NCBI RefSeq assembly: GCF_031755915.1
Contig: NC_083390.1
Location: forward strand, 21,561,501 to 21,625,500
Length of the DNA: 64,000 bases
Direction: 5' to 3'
Source: Ziziphus jujuba
Taxonomy: Eukaryota; Streptophyta; Magnoliopsida; Rosales; Rhamnaceae
The notes beneath the pieces were generated by a model. That model saw only the letters and a program-made list of their open reading frames with translations. It was not told the DNA's origin and did no database searches. Both the position numbers and the translations under genes were made by a program. Below are positions 47,023 to 59,673 of the stretch, in pieces (the stretch's first letter is position 1; every line of letters begins with the position of its first letter).

Positions 47023-49519
47023 ATTTATTTATTTTTTTAAAAAAGACACAACTTTTATGTTTCATTTCCACGGTTTTCCTCCAACCAAATTTAGTTGAAT
47101 TAATTAATTTAAATAATTCATGATTGAAGCTTAATATAATACAATTTCTTTTCATTGATTGTCAATAAAGAAAAAAGAATAAAATTTTCAAACCTAAAAT
47201 GATTAACCTTAAAGTAATGCCGTACATAAACGGTTAAAGTAAGACTTCACGGTTCTTTTTGCTTTGGGATTCTCCCTTTTTCAGTTTTGTAGTACAAGGT
47301 AGGTCTGCTTCTGTAATCTATATATGTATATACATATATATATATATATATACATATATTTTTTTTGGGTAATAATCTATATATGCATGATTATGGTGTA
47401 CTGTACAGCAGGAAATCGATAAAAGTTCTTCGTGTACTTGCTATTTTGATGAATTTAAAAATGCGTGTTAATTTGTTAAGAGTTTGTGAAGGAAAATGTG
47501 CAATGTGCTAAACGAATAGCTTTTTTCTTTGGTTGAAGTATTTAGAATTTTAAATTTATTGATTATAGTTTTAAATTTTCTATTTTCCTTTATGGTTTAA
47601 AAATTTCCAAGCTAGGAAAAATTTCAATCTAAAGATTTAAACAAGATTAACAGATAAACTCTCTACACTCTGTTAATTAATTAATTACAAAAGAATATGA
47701 TGGATATTTTCTTCTCTTTATCAATTTCTTTAATTTTCATTATGAGTTGATATTAATTGAATTCAACCAAGAAACATATTAAAAAAAACAAAAAAGGCAT
47801 CAATTAGAGGCCCTAGAATTACGCTAAACCTGAAATTTTGCAATTCCTCCCCCCCCCCCCCACAAAAAAAAAAAAAAAAAATTGAAATTTTCCTTTTTCC
47901 TACTTTTTTATGTGATACATGCTTTGTCAGTCCACTAGAGAAAATGCCCCAAAAATCACATGGTGCGCCCTTGTAATTGGTCAAATATAACATTCATTTA
48001 CAACTTAACAAAATATTGTCACTATCTTAATTATTCTATCATTTTAGCATCATACCCACCAATGACTTATTCAAAAAGAATCCAGCCAATAATGTGATTA
48101 AAAAGATATTTCAAAAAAAGAAAAACGGAAACTTAAAATAAATCCAGAAAAAAAGCAAATCTCTTTAGCCAATAAGTAAAAGCTAAACAAGGCCATGCCA
48201 ATCTGCATACATATCATTCACAAACCAGATAGGGAAGCATCCAAACAAAATGAGGAAGAAATTCCATACTTAGAAATAATTAAAACAAAATAATAAAAAA
48301 AATGGTTTCTTTTCCAGGAAAATTTGATATGGAATTGAAAAGAGAGCAGAACATAGGAATGACTAATTTGACATGCCAATTGCCAAAGTGCAATATAAAC
48401 ACAGCCATTTTCACGAACAACTAAAATAACAATAATTGCCAGAAAAAGCCAAATGCTATTTAGGATAATCAAAATTTACATCTTTTACGTTTATCAAGCT
48501 ATCTTTTCAAATTCTAAGCTACTTTACACTTACAGAAAAAAGATGGATTAAACTGTACAGTTGCTGGGCAAATATCCATAAACAAAAACAGTAACTGTAA
48601 TTGTGATACTAAAGGGTCAAATATTAACTCTGGCATCCCAAAAAAGCAAAATCAAGTTGGTTTTTGAGTGTTGAGGTTGACGTCAAAAAACCTGAATATA
48701 AAGCAGCAGAAATAATAAAAGTTGGAAAGGGCATTTACTTGAATACTGCAACAAAAATATCGGCAATTATTGAACAGAATTAAATGAGAATCAATAAGAT
48801 ATCAAAGGTCCAAATGTGACTTTGAAAATTCGCATAACAAATTTAGACAACAAAGTAATGGCGTAATTATGATTCTGCTTGAAAGCATTCCTGTGTGAGG
48901 AATTTGGAAACGGCTAGGGGCAGTAATCTTTTCAATAGCATTTATAAAGGTCTTATTTTCTCTTTTGTTTTATCAACATTTCATGGTTACATAATATGCC
49001 TGTCTCTTTTCAATAGAACTCTTAGGAACTAATTCTACAACCTATGCAGCAAACATGATTAACAAAGTCTCTAAACGTCACTGTGACAGCTGTATCACAA
49101 TTAAATGCACCAACTAGCTACAACACCAAATGATCAATGATTATCACAATCAAGTAGAAAGGTGTCATGTTTGTATCCCCACAACAAAAGACAGCAAAAT
49201 AAATGAAATGAATATGTTATATCATTCCATTGACTCAAAGACAGCACTACTTGGTCTTTACCCAGACTCCAAAATTATGTAATTCCAAGTTATTGGTTAC
49301 ATAGTTTTTTTTTTTTTTTTTTTTCCCCATAACAAACTCCATGAAGTTAATGAATAAATAATGTGTTTTACTTTCATCTTTCTGGGAATTATATGTCTTT
49401 GTACACTTTGCATTAGGATAAGAACCAAAAAAAAAAAAAAAAAAAAACCCAAATTCGGAAAATTCCAGAAAAGTGAGACCAGCAAATCGTGACAAGGAAA
49501 AGAGCATTAATATATTACC
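47023..49519. other. intergenic; 3' flank of the SUMO-like gene at its right end
   Basis: AT-rich with a (TA)n tract (47325-47352), C11/A19 runs at 47850-47880 and T/A runs near 49310 and 49430. No exon is supported. Confidence 0.5.
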
Positions 49520-52500
49520 TCATAATCTAGGCTTAACATGCACCTCAATAATGTCATCATCCTCCATTCCAAGGGCATCAGGGGTTGCTTCTGGACCTAC
49601 TTTCTCTCCATCAAAACAGAACACTAAATTCTGCTGGTCAAGTTTAACTTTATCCGCATACAATTTAAACAGCCGCTCAAACTTGTCATCCTATATAAAT
49701 AGAAAAGGTTTACTTGAATAATTCAAATAATTTGATATTATAGCTCCCATTATATACAAAATGATACCACCAAAAAATTTTTAACGTAATGACATGTAAA
49801 ACATGTTATGCAAGGAAAAGAATTAAATGATTGACCTGAAATTTGATAAGAAATTTAACATGAGAAATGAACTAAAAAGAAAAACAAAGAGCCTAGATAA
49901 GTAAGAAGTGTATGCAATCTATACGACCAAATAATTAAATAAAATCCATTCAGGGTCAAGCTTATAATAAAAAGAAAATACATAAAAATATATCATCATA
50001 CACCACTCCTGTGAAATAAAAATTCAATTGCAGTCTAGAAGTAGTTGTTGTCCGTCCAACAATCCAAATAAACTTCATACAGTAGAGGAGGCCAGAAAGG
50101 GAAGTTCATGAATTAGACAGGTGAGTTACAGGTTCCACCCACCATCCCAACAAAAATTTTATCTTGGGTAAACATCTTAATGACTCTCACATGTTTCATG
50201 AAAAGTTCAAATTTTAATATATATATATATATATATTCTTGTGTTCTTTTTTTCTATTCCAGAATTTTCTTTTAACCAAACAATGAAAAACAAATTCCTT
50301 TATCACTAAAATCTTTTTCCACTAAAAATTAGTGAACGATCATGACAAGTTATATGATGAGAACCACAAAGAAAGAAATGCAAATTTACATAAAACATAA
50401 TTGCAACCTTAGAAGTTAGAGCACCACCGACAGTAGCCATTCTAAGCATAATTTTGAAATTAACAATGCACTATATCACCATGTAGGTGGATTTCCCACT
50501 AAGAGTGAAGGATTTCTACACATCACTTCTTTGTAGTTTCCTGCCTTATTTAGTTCTTTAAAGAACATTTATTATTCCTGTCTTATTTAGTTCTGTAAAG
50601 AAGGTTTATTATTCCACTAGGAACAAACACTTTAACAAGAGGTAGTAAACATACCGAGTAAATGCGAAATTGCTTAGGTCCATCCTTGTCTTGAATAGAA
50701 ATAATTATCTTAGCTCTATCATTACGAGGTTTTGAAGGTTCATCTGCAATGGCCTCCGAAAAGGACTGCTGCTGAAGCTCTCTCTTTACAGACTCCTCCA
50801 TAGCTTGCAAAACATCCTCCGCTGATTGTCGTGCAAATGATGCCAGCTCTTGCTTCTTTAACCTACTTGCATAAAACATTTGATAGGGAAAAAACTTTGT
50901 AAAACAAAACCAGCTGAAACATTATTTTATTATTTTTTAAAATAATATATATTAAAAGACAGCAAGGCATCAAGATACTGTAATTCCCATTTATTTTTGT
51001 ATACCTGCAATCAAGGACTCTACAAGACACTAATTTCCCTCAATTCCATGTACAGTTTCAGGACATAGCATTCTGACCAAGCAATTGCTTCTAAATACCC
51101 AAGAATATTGAAAGAAGAATCTCATTTTACCCAGGTCAAAAGTATTGCACACTGTCATCCTCAAGTTTATCATGAAAACTTTTACATATCTAAGTGATTC
51201 TAATGATGTATACTCTGAGATGATACTAAACTATTCCTTATTTAAGCCTTGCTTAAACCCCACAAAAGAAAAAAAAAATAAAGATCTTTAACCTCAATGG
51301 TATTTTCTAATGGATCATTACTCAATAATTTACAAATGACAACATAAATCACAAACCTTTAGAAGGGAAGCTAAGAGATTAAGCATTTGAAAATACTTTC
51401 TTTCTATTTCACTCAAAAATTCTAAGGCATGTTTAATTACACTACCAGTGTAGAATATTATCCCAAAAGTATTTTCTACGTTGATTTCAGCTTGGCAAAA
51501 GGAAAATGACAAGAAAATTTTAGGACATGCAAGAGTGAATGGCAACAGATATGGCACCTGTGCCAGCAGCTATAATGGAGGTGGGACAGCACACAGGAAC
51601 CGTTAAGGTAGAAGAAGCACAAATGATGAAAGGGCAAAAGTAGATGGAGTATTCATGATAGATAGTTCTTTGGATTTTCTTCTCCTATTCTCTTTGATTA
51701 GGACTTTATTTACATTAACTAAGTGATTTCCAATGCAATAAACAATAAATAAAAGTTCAAAAAATAATTTATACAGAATCACCTTAATCAAAACAAATGA
51801 AGATAAAATAAAAAATCTTCTAAATTTGCTAGAATTCTTTCTTTCTTTCAAAAAATTCAAGCAAGTCACCCATCAGGCAACAGCACTTTCTCCAATGAAT
51901 AGCAAACAAAAAATTTTCATTTAGAAGTGCAATTCAATAAAAATAGGGAGCCAACCGAATTTTAAAGGTTTAGTGGAAAATAAATGAAAAAAGAAAAAAA
52001 AAGAAAAATCAACTTTGTATACCTCAGCTCTTTAATGGTCGAATTTTCACCAATGGTATGTGCATCACAGGAAACCTTTGGAGGAGGAGGTAGCCAATCC
52101 TCATCATCCTTTTTCTCACAATCAAATACTTGAATTGCTTTCACATCATCCTCTACCTTTTCAACCTAATAGAAAAATAAATAAACAAATTAGTTATAAA
52201 GGGAAATCCCATTCCATACCAAATTTCTAATCAATTCCATTACAAATTTATACACATAGAATAGACAAAAAGATAAAAATTTTACCGTGGAATTGGAAAT
52301 CTTCTTCCTTTTTGACGGGGGTAGTGGATAATCATCCAACTCATCGTCTTCCAGAAACAAAACAGCCAAAAAAAAAAAAAAATTTAACTTCTAAGAAAAT
52401 ATCAAATACAAAAATTTCATTCTTTCCTTAAAAACCCCTAGAAACTACAATCATGCAAAAAACCTAAAACCTTCTCAAATCTTGCATTAATTTTCTGATC

Positions 52501-52681
52501 ACCCAAACAACCAATGAGGCGAAAGAGGGAAAAGAAAAAGAAGCTACGTCTGAAAAGGTTATTGTAACGTACCGTCGAGACTAATAACACTGACGGGTTG
52601 AACCCGAGTGTAATCGAATAAGGGCTCGAGTTCTTCCTTAAATTCTGCCTGCAAGATTGAAAAAGTTTGGAACTGATTCAT
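49520..52681 (-). CDS. SUMO-like-domain protein, NIP45/Rad60 type (about 230 aa)
   Basis: Exons 52681-52573, 52347-52286, 52165-52023, 50862-50655 and 49690-49520 join in frame across GT-AG introns to 231 codons. The N-terminus is acidic (KEELEPLFDYTRVQPVSVI, then SLDDDELDDY) with a basic PPSKRKK patch, followed by EDWLPPPPKVS. A charged helix at 106-135 and a ubiquitin-like fold at about 155-227 (KIIISIQDKDGPKQFRIYS to MEDDDIIEVHVK) complete it. There is no C-terminal Gly-Gly, so it is not conjugated. This is the arrangement of the plant NIP45-like protein (Arabidopsis At1g68185 as recalled), related to Rad60/Esc2 genome-stability factors. Start choice is uncertain: ATG at 52681 reads straight into exon 1. 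The alternative is ATGATG at 52794-52789 spliced over the GA repeat (donor GTGCGG) to 52648, giving a shorter MMAEFKEE start. Confidence 0.85.
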
Positions 52682-52729
52682 GAAAGAAACCAAATTTTTT
52701 TAAAAATAAAATAAAATCCTAGCATTGTC

Positions 52730-52731
<2 letters not shown>

Positions 52732-52782
<51 letters not shown>
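52732..52782. repeat. (GA)n microsatellite
   Basis: About 25 GA units, in the leader or first intron of the SUMO-like gene depending on which start is used. Confidence 0.95.
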
Positions 52783-52785
<3 letters not shown>

Positions 52786-53067
52786 CACCATCATCAACCT
52801 CGAAAACGTCACTTTTCTTTATTTTCTGAAACTCGCCGAAAACGCAAAGAGCAGACTTTGTGACCTGCGGAGAGTATTTGAATCGTTTTAAGCAGAATAA
52901 TTAGAATTTCAAATTGCGATGATAATTCAGATACTACTCTCCGAGCCCCTGGTTTTGGGCTTCACCAAATTGGGCCCGAGTTCTCGTTCTTTTTTTTTTT
53001 TTTTATTATTTTTATTTTTTTTTTATTTGCCCCAAACATCTCTTATCTCTTTATAGATTTGCATCCA

Positions 53068-53175
53068 GGATTTTTTTGAAAAGTAGCCACATGTCCGATT
53101 CAAAATTGAAAAATAGCAAAATTTTTTTTTTTTAAATAACCAATTTTTAACATATTTGGACCAAAATATCTTTTA
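53068..53175 (+). repeat. left terminal inverted repeat of the MULE
   Basis: It pairs with 60424-60315 read on the opposite strand. The outer 24 bases and the T-run with GGACCAAAATAT at its inner side match best, with small indels between. Confidence 0.75.
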
Positions 53176-53288
53176 TTATATTTTTTAAAATTTTTTTCTT
53201 GATTTCCCTTTCTTTTTCCCTTTCAAAACTTAGCTAGGACTTTCTCTTTCTAATTTCCCTTTCAAAAAACACCATTGCAGTCACTACT

Positions 53289-53490
53289 AAAAGCCAGTTA
53301 TCATCGCAGCCGCATCATTGCCATAGCCATCAAGAGCTAGTCATCACTGCAGCTGCATCATTATCATCACCACCAAGAGCCAGTCGTCGCAGCACCAACA
53401 CCATTGCCATCGCCGCATCTGCACCATTGCTGTCACCACCAAAAGCTAGTTGTCACCACAGCTGCAGGTTGCGTCTGTGTCGATACCGCA
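53289..53490 (+). repeat. CAT/GCC-rich minisatellite inside the MULE
   Basis: Diverged tandem units begin AARAGCYAGT at 53289, 53332, 53375 and 53441. The first two are 43 bp, the third 66 bp and the fourth partial. They contain ATCRYYGCAGC and CATCATT repeats. The block is GC-richer than its surroundings, so it is probably captured rather than native transposon sequence. Confidence 0.8.
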
Positions 53491-53650
53491 GCAACCACCT
53501 ATTCCTTCTTTCTCTAATTTTTTTTTTTTTGGCTAGTGGTTGATTTTTTATGAACTGTTATAATATTGGAATTTTGCTTTAGCAGGATAATTAATCCAAG
53601 AAAATTTTATATATGAAACTCGTTGAAAAAAAAAAAAAAAGGATTTAGAC

Positions 53651-54319
53651 ATGGCCATTGAAGATTTGGAAGTAGAAGAGGAGGACCCATTTCTTAGATT
53701 CATTGAATATGCCAGATCCATAATATCCCCAAAAGAAAAAGAAGAAGAAGACCAAGATGTAGATCCCAAAATTGGAAATGGAAAAGAGACCAAATGACCC
53801 AGTTGAAATTGGATTGCTTCTCGAATCCTCATGACTTGTACTGCTTATTCCAGTGATGCTACCCCAGCAATTCTTCTCTTTGATATCACTTAGGAGGTAC
53901 AGAGCTTTTTTTTTTTCTTTTTTTTTTTTTTACACTTAATTTCATATTTTTTCAATGTATTCTGTGGTGTTTGGTTAATGAGAAAATTGAGGGAAAAGAA
54001 AAAAAAAAAAAAAACCAAAGTTTGAACCTTTGTTTTGGGTTTTTGGTTATGGAAATGGGTACAGGTAAAGATTTTAGATTAACCAAGTTTTATTTCTACT
54101 AACGGGGAATTAGGGATGTGTGGAATGTTGTAGGCGTGGGGTGAGCAACATAGAGATGGGACTACTAAGAAAGGCCTGAATGTATCAACCAGTTGAGGAA
54201 GAAATATAGAAGAGCAAAGCTTCCAAACATTGTTATGATTGACTCCATTTATGAAAAAAATTTCTTGTCTTTGAATAGTGTTTTGGAAGCTATTATTGTC
54301 AATGCTTATTTGCTCCCAG
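53651..54319 (+). pseudogene. captured host gene fragment, two exons with intron
   Basis: Exon a (53651-53896) reads MAIEDLEVEEEDPFLRFIEY.. and later WIASRILMTCTAYSS in one frame, interrupted by three in-frame stops (53795 TGA, 53804 TGA, 53891 TAG). Exon b (54134-54319) reads AWGEQHRDGTTKK, then after a one-base deletion CINQLRKKYRRAKLP and IVMIDSIYEKNFLSLNSVL, ending at CCCAG|GTATTC. The joining intron (GTACAG...TTGTAG) has proper borders. The protein looks like the N-terminus of a conserved plant protein that I cannot name, possibly nucleic-acid-binding. An intron-containing 5' gene piece inside MULE ends indicates DNA-level capture, with decay since. Confidence 0.65.
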
Positions 54320-54758
54320 GTATTCTTTGCAAATCTAAAAATCCTCATGTTGTTTTACTTCAATGGAGGCTTCGTGTGGCTAAATAATAAAGCGAAGTGG
54401 AATAAATCTATTATGCAAAAAACTTTCATTTAAAAGGGAAAAAGATATATAAAAGTATACATTTAGATTCTTCTTCTTCATTGCTCCAATTGATTTCCTT
54501 TTTCCCTTTAGGTTTTTTCGTATGTACTTCTTTTTCTTCTTCCATGAGTGATTTGGAAAGTGAGTTCTGTAAACTAGATAGTTGACTCATAATCATACTA
54601 TTGATAAATTTGGTTCCTCATGATAAATTTAGTTCCTACTTTAGAAACTTATTTCAAACTGAAAAAGGAAATTTCCTATGGTTGAATGTGGATATCCTAC
54701 TGAAGAAAAAGAGTAAAACTTACAACAAAAAATTAAGCATATGAGCTGGGTGGGGATG

Positions 54759-54798
<40 letters not shown>

Positions 54799-54984
54799 GT
54801 CATGTTTATAGATGCATATTCTTTATTATATTAGATTTTTAATTGTAAAGATAATGGTGGCTTATAATGTTCATTTAACGAAGATAACGATGTGTTATTG
54901 ATGTAAGGATAACTAATTGACCTTAAAGAAAATGTGCCATATTTATTTATTAGAATTCCATTATGGACAAACATATTACGAGCT

Positions 54985-55250
54985 CAATTGCAGATTCTGA
55001 AAAATTTTCCACTTGTTGGAAAAATTTTCCTCCAGGTAGAAAAATTTTCCTCCTGGAGGAAAAATTTTCCTTTAGTCGGAAATCCCATATGGAACCAATT
55101 GAAGCTTCTGGATAATTTTCCGCCAGGCGAAAAATTTTTCCTCCAAGCAGAAATCGTTTCCTCCTGTTGGAAAATTTTTCCTCCAAGCAAAAATTGTTGA
55201 ATAATATTTACTCCTATCGGAAACTAATTTCCTCCACTTGGAAAATCAAT
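54985..55250. repeat. palindromic GGAAAAATTTTCC / GGCGGAAA cluster (copy A)
   Basis: More than ten short inverted motifs of the type GGAAAAATTTTCCTCC, TTTTCCGCCAGG and CGGAAATC occur in 265 bp. A related cluster lies at 56497-56755 (copy B) and another near 59810-59935 on the far side of the transposase. All plus- and minus-strand open frames here are by-products of the repeat. Confidence 0.85.
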
Positions 55251-55612
55251 TTTTAATAGATTATTTAAGTTAATAGTGGGGCAAAAAAGTTGAGAGTGAA
55301 GACAAATATTATATAAGATGAAGATGGATTTAACAAAAAATATATTAAATTTTAAAATCAATAACCATTTTAAAGAAAAGAAAAAATGATATATATTTGT
55401 TTTTCTTTTCAAAATCATTTGAACATTTCATAAAATGAGATGTAAACTAAAGATTTAAAATCAACTCCAAAAAACCTCTTTTCATTTAAGATTAAATTCT
55501 AAAAAAAAAAAAAATTGCTAATAAATCTTCCACCGTTGAGTAGAAAATATAATATCCAAAATATGAAATAATTATCAAAATATATTAAACCATAACACTA
55601 AATTAAAACTTC

Positions 55613-55791
55613 CTAATTCGAAGCATAAGACAATGGATTCGTATATCTCTGCAAATAATGTCTAACACCACCGCATCGGCTATATCTACGTCTAATAACA
55701 TCTTCACCTTCGGATGGTATGCGTTGCATCCTCAACCTAGCGGCTGGCCTACGTGCTCATCTCGGTGGAAGAACAATACGACTTGCCACGT
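55613..55791 (-). pseudogene. transposase 3' end fragment (MULE, copy A)
   Basis: Matches the zinc-knuckle end of the transposase at 57122-57300 base for base over most of its length, including the terminal stop (55615-55613). At 55791/55792 it switches abruptly to Ulp1 coding sequence on the other strand, so this is a rearrangement breakpoint. Confidence 0.85.
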
Positions 55792-56261
55792 TGATTCCAC
55801 TAAACAAGCGCAACATACATTGGCTGGTAGGGCACGTGGACTTGAAAGAGCGTCGTATGACTGTATATGACTCAGATAAGGCTGGCAACCGAAATAGGGG
55901 AGAAATTTATTTCCAAAAATTATGTATTATTTACTGCGGTCTGCATCCTTTTATGAGCAGTGGCCGGATCTTGTAGATTCCGTTGATGAGTTTACATGTG
56001 AATTGGCACAAAATTTCCCTCAGCAAAGTCAAGGGTAAAACCCCTTAATACGTACATGTTTGTTGAATAAATATTAACTATTGAATATGGTTTTAATAAT
56101 ACTAATATATGTTATAATAATTGTTTTTTTGTAGTAGTGACTGTGGCATGTTTACACTCAAGACCATCAAGTTTTTACATGCTAGATTACCAGTGACATT
56201 CACACAAGATGACATGGAGTTCTTTAGGAAGAAGTATGCATATGAGGCTTACAACAAATAA
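55792..56261 (+). pseudogene. Ulp1/C48 SUMO-protease-like gene, 3' part
   Basis: Exon a (55792-56034) begins IPLNKRNIHWLVGHVDL with the catalytic His of the HW motif, then TVYDSD with the catalytic Asp. It shifts frame near 55918 and continues as EQWPDLVDSVDEFTCEL. After a 100-bp GT-AG intron, exon b (56135-56261) has the catalytic SDCGMF (nucleophile Cys) and runs KTIKFLHARLPVTFTQ to a TAA stop. The N-terminal part is missing at the breakpoint with the transposase fragment, and one frameshift is present, so it is not functional. Ulp1-like genes of this kind are carried by KI-MULEs. Their role in transposition is unknown. Confidence 0.85.
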
Positions 56262-57300
56262 CTAAGCATATGAGTTAGGTGGTGATGCATTTTTCTTTCC
56301 CTTTGTCATGTTTATAGATGCATATTTTTTATTATATTAGACTTTTAATTGTAAAGATAATGGTGGCTTATAATGTTCATTTAACAAAGATAACGATATG
56401 GTATTGATGTAAGGATAACTAATTGACCTTATAAGAAATGTACTATGTTTATTTATTAGAATTCCGTTATGCACAAATGTCTTACGAGCTCAATTGCAAA
56501 TTCTAAAAAGTTTTCCGCTTGTCGGAAAATATTTCCTCCAAGAGGAAAAATTTTCCTCCAGTCAGAAATCCCATATGGAGATCAATTGAAGCCTCTGGAT
56601 AAATTTCTGCCAGGTGGAAAATTTTTCCGCCAGGTGGAATATTTTTCCTTCAAGTGGAAATAGTTTTCCTCCTGTTGGAAAAAATTTCCTTTAAGCGGAA
56701 ATCGTTGAATAATTTTTACTCCTATCAGAAACTAATTTCCTCCACTTGGAAAATCAATTTCTAATATATTATTTAAGTTAATAGTGGGGTAAAAAAATTG
56801 AGAGTGGAGACAAATATTATATAAGATGAAGATGGAATTAGCAAAAAATGTATTGACATTCAAAATCAATAACCATTTTAAATAAAAGAAAAAATAATAT
56901 ATGTTTGCTTTTCTTTTCAAAATCATTTGGACATTTCATAAAATGATATGTAAACTAAAGATTTAAAATCAACTCCAGAAAGCCTCTTTTTATTTGGGAT
57001 TAAATTAAAAAAAAAAAAGAAGATTGCTAATAAATCTTCCACCGTGGAGTAGAAAATATTATATCCAATATATGAAATAATTATCAAAATATATTAAACC
57101 ATAACACTAAATGAAAACTTTCTAATTCGAAGCATAAGAAAATGGATTCGTACATCTCTGCCTATAATGTCCAACACCACCGCATCGACTACATCTACGT
57201 CCAATAACATCTTCACCTTCGGATGGTATGCGTTGCATCCTCAGCCTACCGACTCGCCTATGTGTCTATCTTGGTGGAAGAACAATACGACTTGCCACGT
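56249..57300 (+). repeat. direct repeat, copy B (MULE internal)
   Basis: Second copy of 54719-55791, again starting at the Ulp1 gene end. Here the repeat continues without a break into the rest of the transposase, so copy B is the ancestral arrangement (Ulp1, spacer, convergent transposase). Confidence 0.9.
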
Positions 57301-59673
57301 CATCCGGGGCATGCCAGTGTTTTTCATCTAACAAAGGGTAAATGGACTCAGCATAAGCTGCATGATATGCATCCGCGGTGTAGTAATGAGAACACATGCC
57401 ATAAGGAGCAATTTTTCGATCTCTGCAAGCGGCAATACAATGATCACAAGGATATTGATCAAGATTGAAGACTTTGTATGAGCATGTTTTTGATTGGAGA
57501 TTAACTGTACCCCTTAAACTCCACGTTCCACAAGAAATTCATGCATATTAATGGCTTTCACACGTAGTCCGATGGACTCTAAATTTCGTAGTTTGAGTTG
57601 CTCTTCCATATGGTCAGTCATAGGCTTTGTCAATTTTGCACCTGCAGTACGTCGCTTATAAAACTACCTTTGCAGTAAATCTCGTATGTGCTCTATTAAT
57701 ACTACTATTGGCATCTCTCTAGCATCTAGCAAAATGTCATTCAAGCTTTCTGCAATATTGGTGGTCATGATAGTGTACTTTCTACATGCACAAAGAGAAC
57801 ATGCCCACCTTTTAGGGTCACATGATCGAATGTACTGGGCAGCCCTACTATTTTTTGCCTCAATTTGCCCCATATAAAACTCAAAATCTTCAACCAAATA
57901 TGCACTAGTTGCGAGCATAAAACATTATATTATTGATTCATCTTTCGCATGTCCATTTGCTTTAATATTTCTGCTTATATGGTACGTGCACAACGCATGG
58001 TATGCATTGGGAAAAACTTTGCGTAATGCCCTTTCAATAGCGGGGTGTCTATCACTCACAAACACCAAATCCGGAAAATCTCCGATGGCATCCTTGAGGT
58101 TTTGGAAAAACCATGTATATGCTTGCTCGTTCTCTCCATCTCCAATGCTAAAAGCCAAAGGATATATTTGCTTATTGCCATCCATGCCCGATGCAATATA
58201 CATGTACCCTTTGTATTTCCCTTTTAATGTAGTTGCATCAACAGCCAACACGGATCTTATGTGGGATTTAAATCCCCTAATGCTTGCTCCAATCGCCATA
58301 AAGAAATATACAAAATTGTTATTATCGTCTGTTTTGATACGTGTAACAGTCCCAGGGTTCTTCGACACTAACTCATAACAGTAGGCAGGTAACTTAGCAA
58401 AATTCTCCTCTGGAGATCCCCTAACACTGTTAAGTGCATACTCTTTACCTCTCCATGCTTTGTTGTAGCTTATATTCACCCCATATTTCTGCAAAAAGCA
58501 TGTTGAATTTCTTTGGGTTTGTAAATACGTGCAATACCTTCATATTTAGATTTGATACATTGCTCGATAACCTGGCTACTGGCCTGCTTATGTTCTCGAT
58601 ACACGATATCTAACGAGCAACTGTGTATATTATAAAAAATTCTCACAACAAATATTTCTCCATTTTTAAATGTGGTTGCATGTAGTTGCCATTTACAAGT
58701 ATTTTCCAAGCATACAACCTCATACCGTTGTGTAGTTGACCGTGTCACCTTAACCTCCTTATTTTCTCGCATGCAATAGATACTCAGTTTATTCTGTAAG
58801 TCACGTTTGTTGCGAAATAATTGTCCAACTACTATGCTCTCACAGCCAGTGAACTTTGACGAAAATATGGCCATAGAACCACTTCTGTTGCTCGATGATA
58901 TGTGGTCAATTGTAGCACGATGAACCCTAACATTATCAACTCCTTCATTGTTCATTTCAGGATGCATATCATTATCATTGTTCAGCAACTCATGATCAAA
59001 ATCTATATCATTATGATCAACATCATCCCCTGCTGCATTGTAATTCTCATCATGATTAATATTATGCAGCTGCTCATACTCCTCATCGTTAGGAAACCGT
59101 TCAGCATAGTCACCTTCAACATCAACTCTTTCATGGATGTTAAATGATGTCCAGGCCCCACGAACATCAACTTGATCTCTAAACTGGGTTTTTTGCCTGA
59201 GATGTAGCTTGAATAGGTTCAGTACTGGAAACTTGTGGTAGATAAACGCCAATTGGAGGACAGGAAAAAGAATGAAGATTACTCCCACTATCCGAAGCAA
59301 AGGCTGTTTGATGAACATTTCTACATACATGTTCAACTTTCGAAATCACCTCAATATACAATGGAGGCCGCATCATTGTCATCCCTCCATTCCTCACTTC
59401 TTGAAGAAAGCATTTCACATCCCTATCACAGCGTATTTCTGTAGGATCCAACTTTTCTGCACATCGTCCATATATCCATTTTAGTTTTAACAAATATTCA
59501 TTTCGATCTATCTCAATAGAATTGAAAATCTCATCCTCTAACTCTGATTTTATGCATCTCTTGCCGATGGAAACCATTATATTTTTACCATTTCGAAATT
59601 TCCAATTACCACCATCATTTTGTACCAATGTTCCATTTTATAAAACCGCAATTACAATATCATCATCTTCCAT
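57122..59673 (-). pseudogene. MuDR/MULE-type transposase, decayed
   Basis: Starts MEDDDIVIAVL (59673) and ends ...NPFSYASN (57122). Blocks in order: an N-terminal region; an acidic Asn/Asp stretch near 59000; the MuDR DNA-binding domain (KVTRSTTQRYEVVC..CKWQLHA, about 58760-58680); the transposase core with AVDATTLKGKY (Asp at 58239) and VSDRHPAIERAL (Asp at 58053); the YMGQIE block; SWIM zinc finger (CDHCIAAC); and a CCHC knuckle (CSRCGGVGHYRQRC). Breaks: stops at 59640, 57927, 57666 and 57274 (TGG to TAG), and frameshifts near 59187 (A6 run), 58490 (T5 run) and 57515. The number of lesions shows long inactivity. Confidence 0.92.

Larger units (their letters stand above)
54719..55791 (+). 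repeat. direct repeat, copy A (MULE internal)
   Basis: It matches 56249-57300 almost throughout, from CTTACAACAAA (end of the Ulp1 gene) through ATGTTTATAGATGCATAT, the palindrome cluster and the transposase 3' end up to ACTTGCCACGT. A poly-T run of about 30 (54762-54791) in this copy replaces a short T stretch in copy B. Copy A has only the last 180 bp of transposase. Confidence 0.9.

Noticed and set aside
54934..55418. Several open frames on both strands (KNFPLVGKIF-type repeats)
   Set aside because: They are translations of the palindromic GGAAAAATTTTCC cluster inside the MULE.
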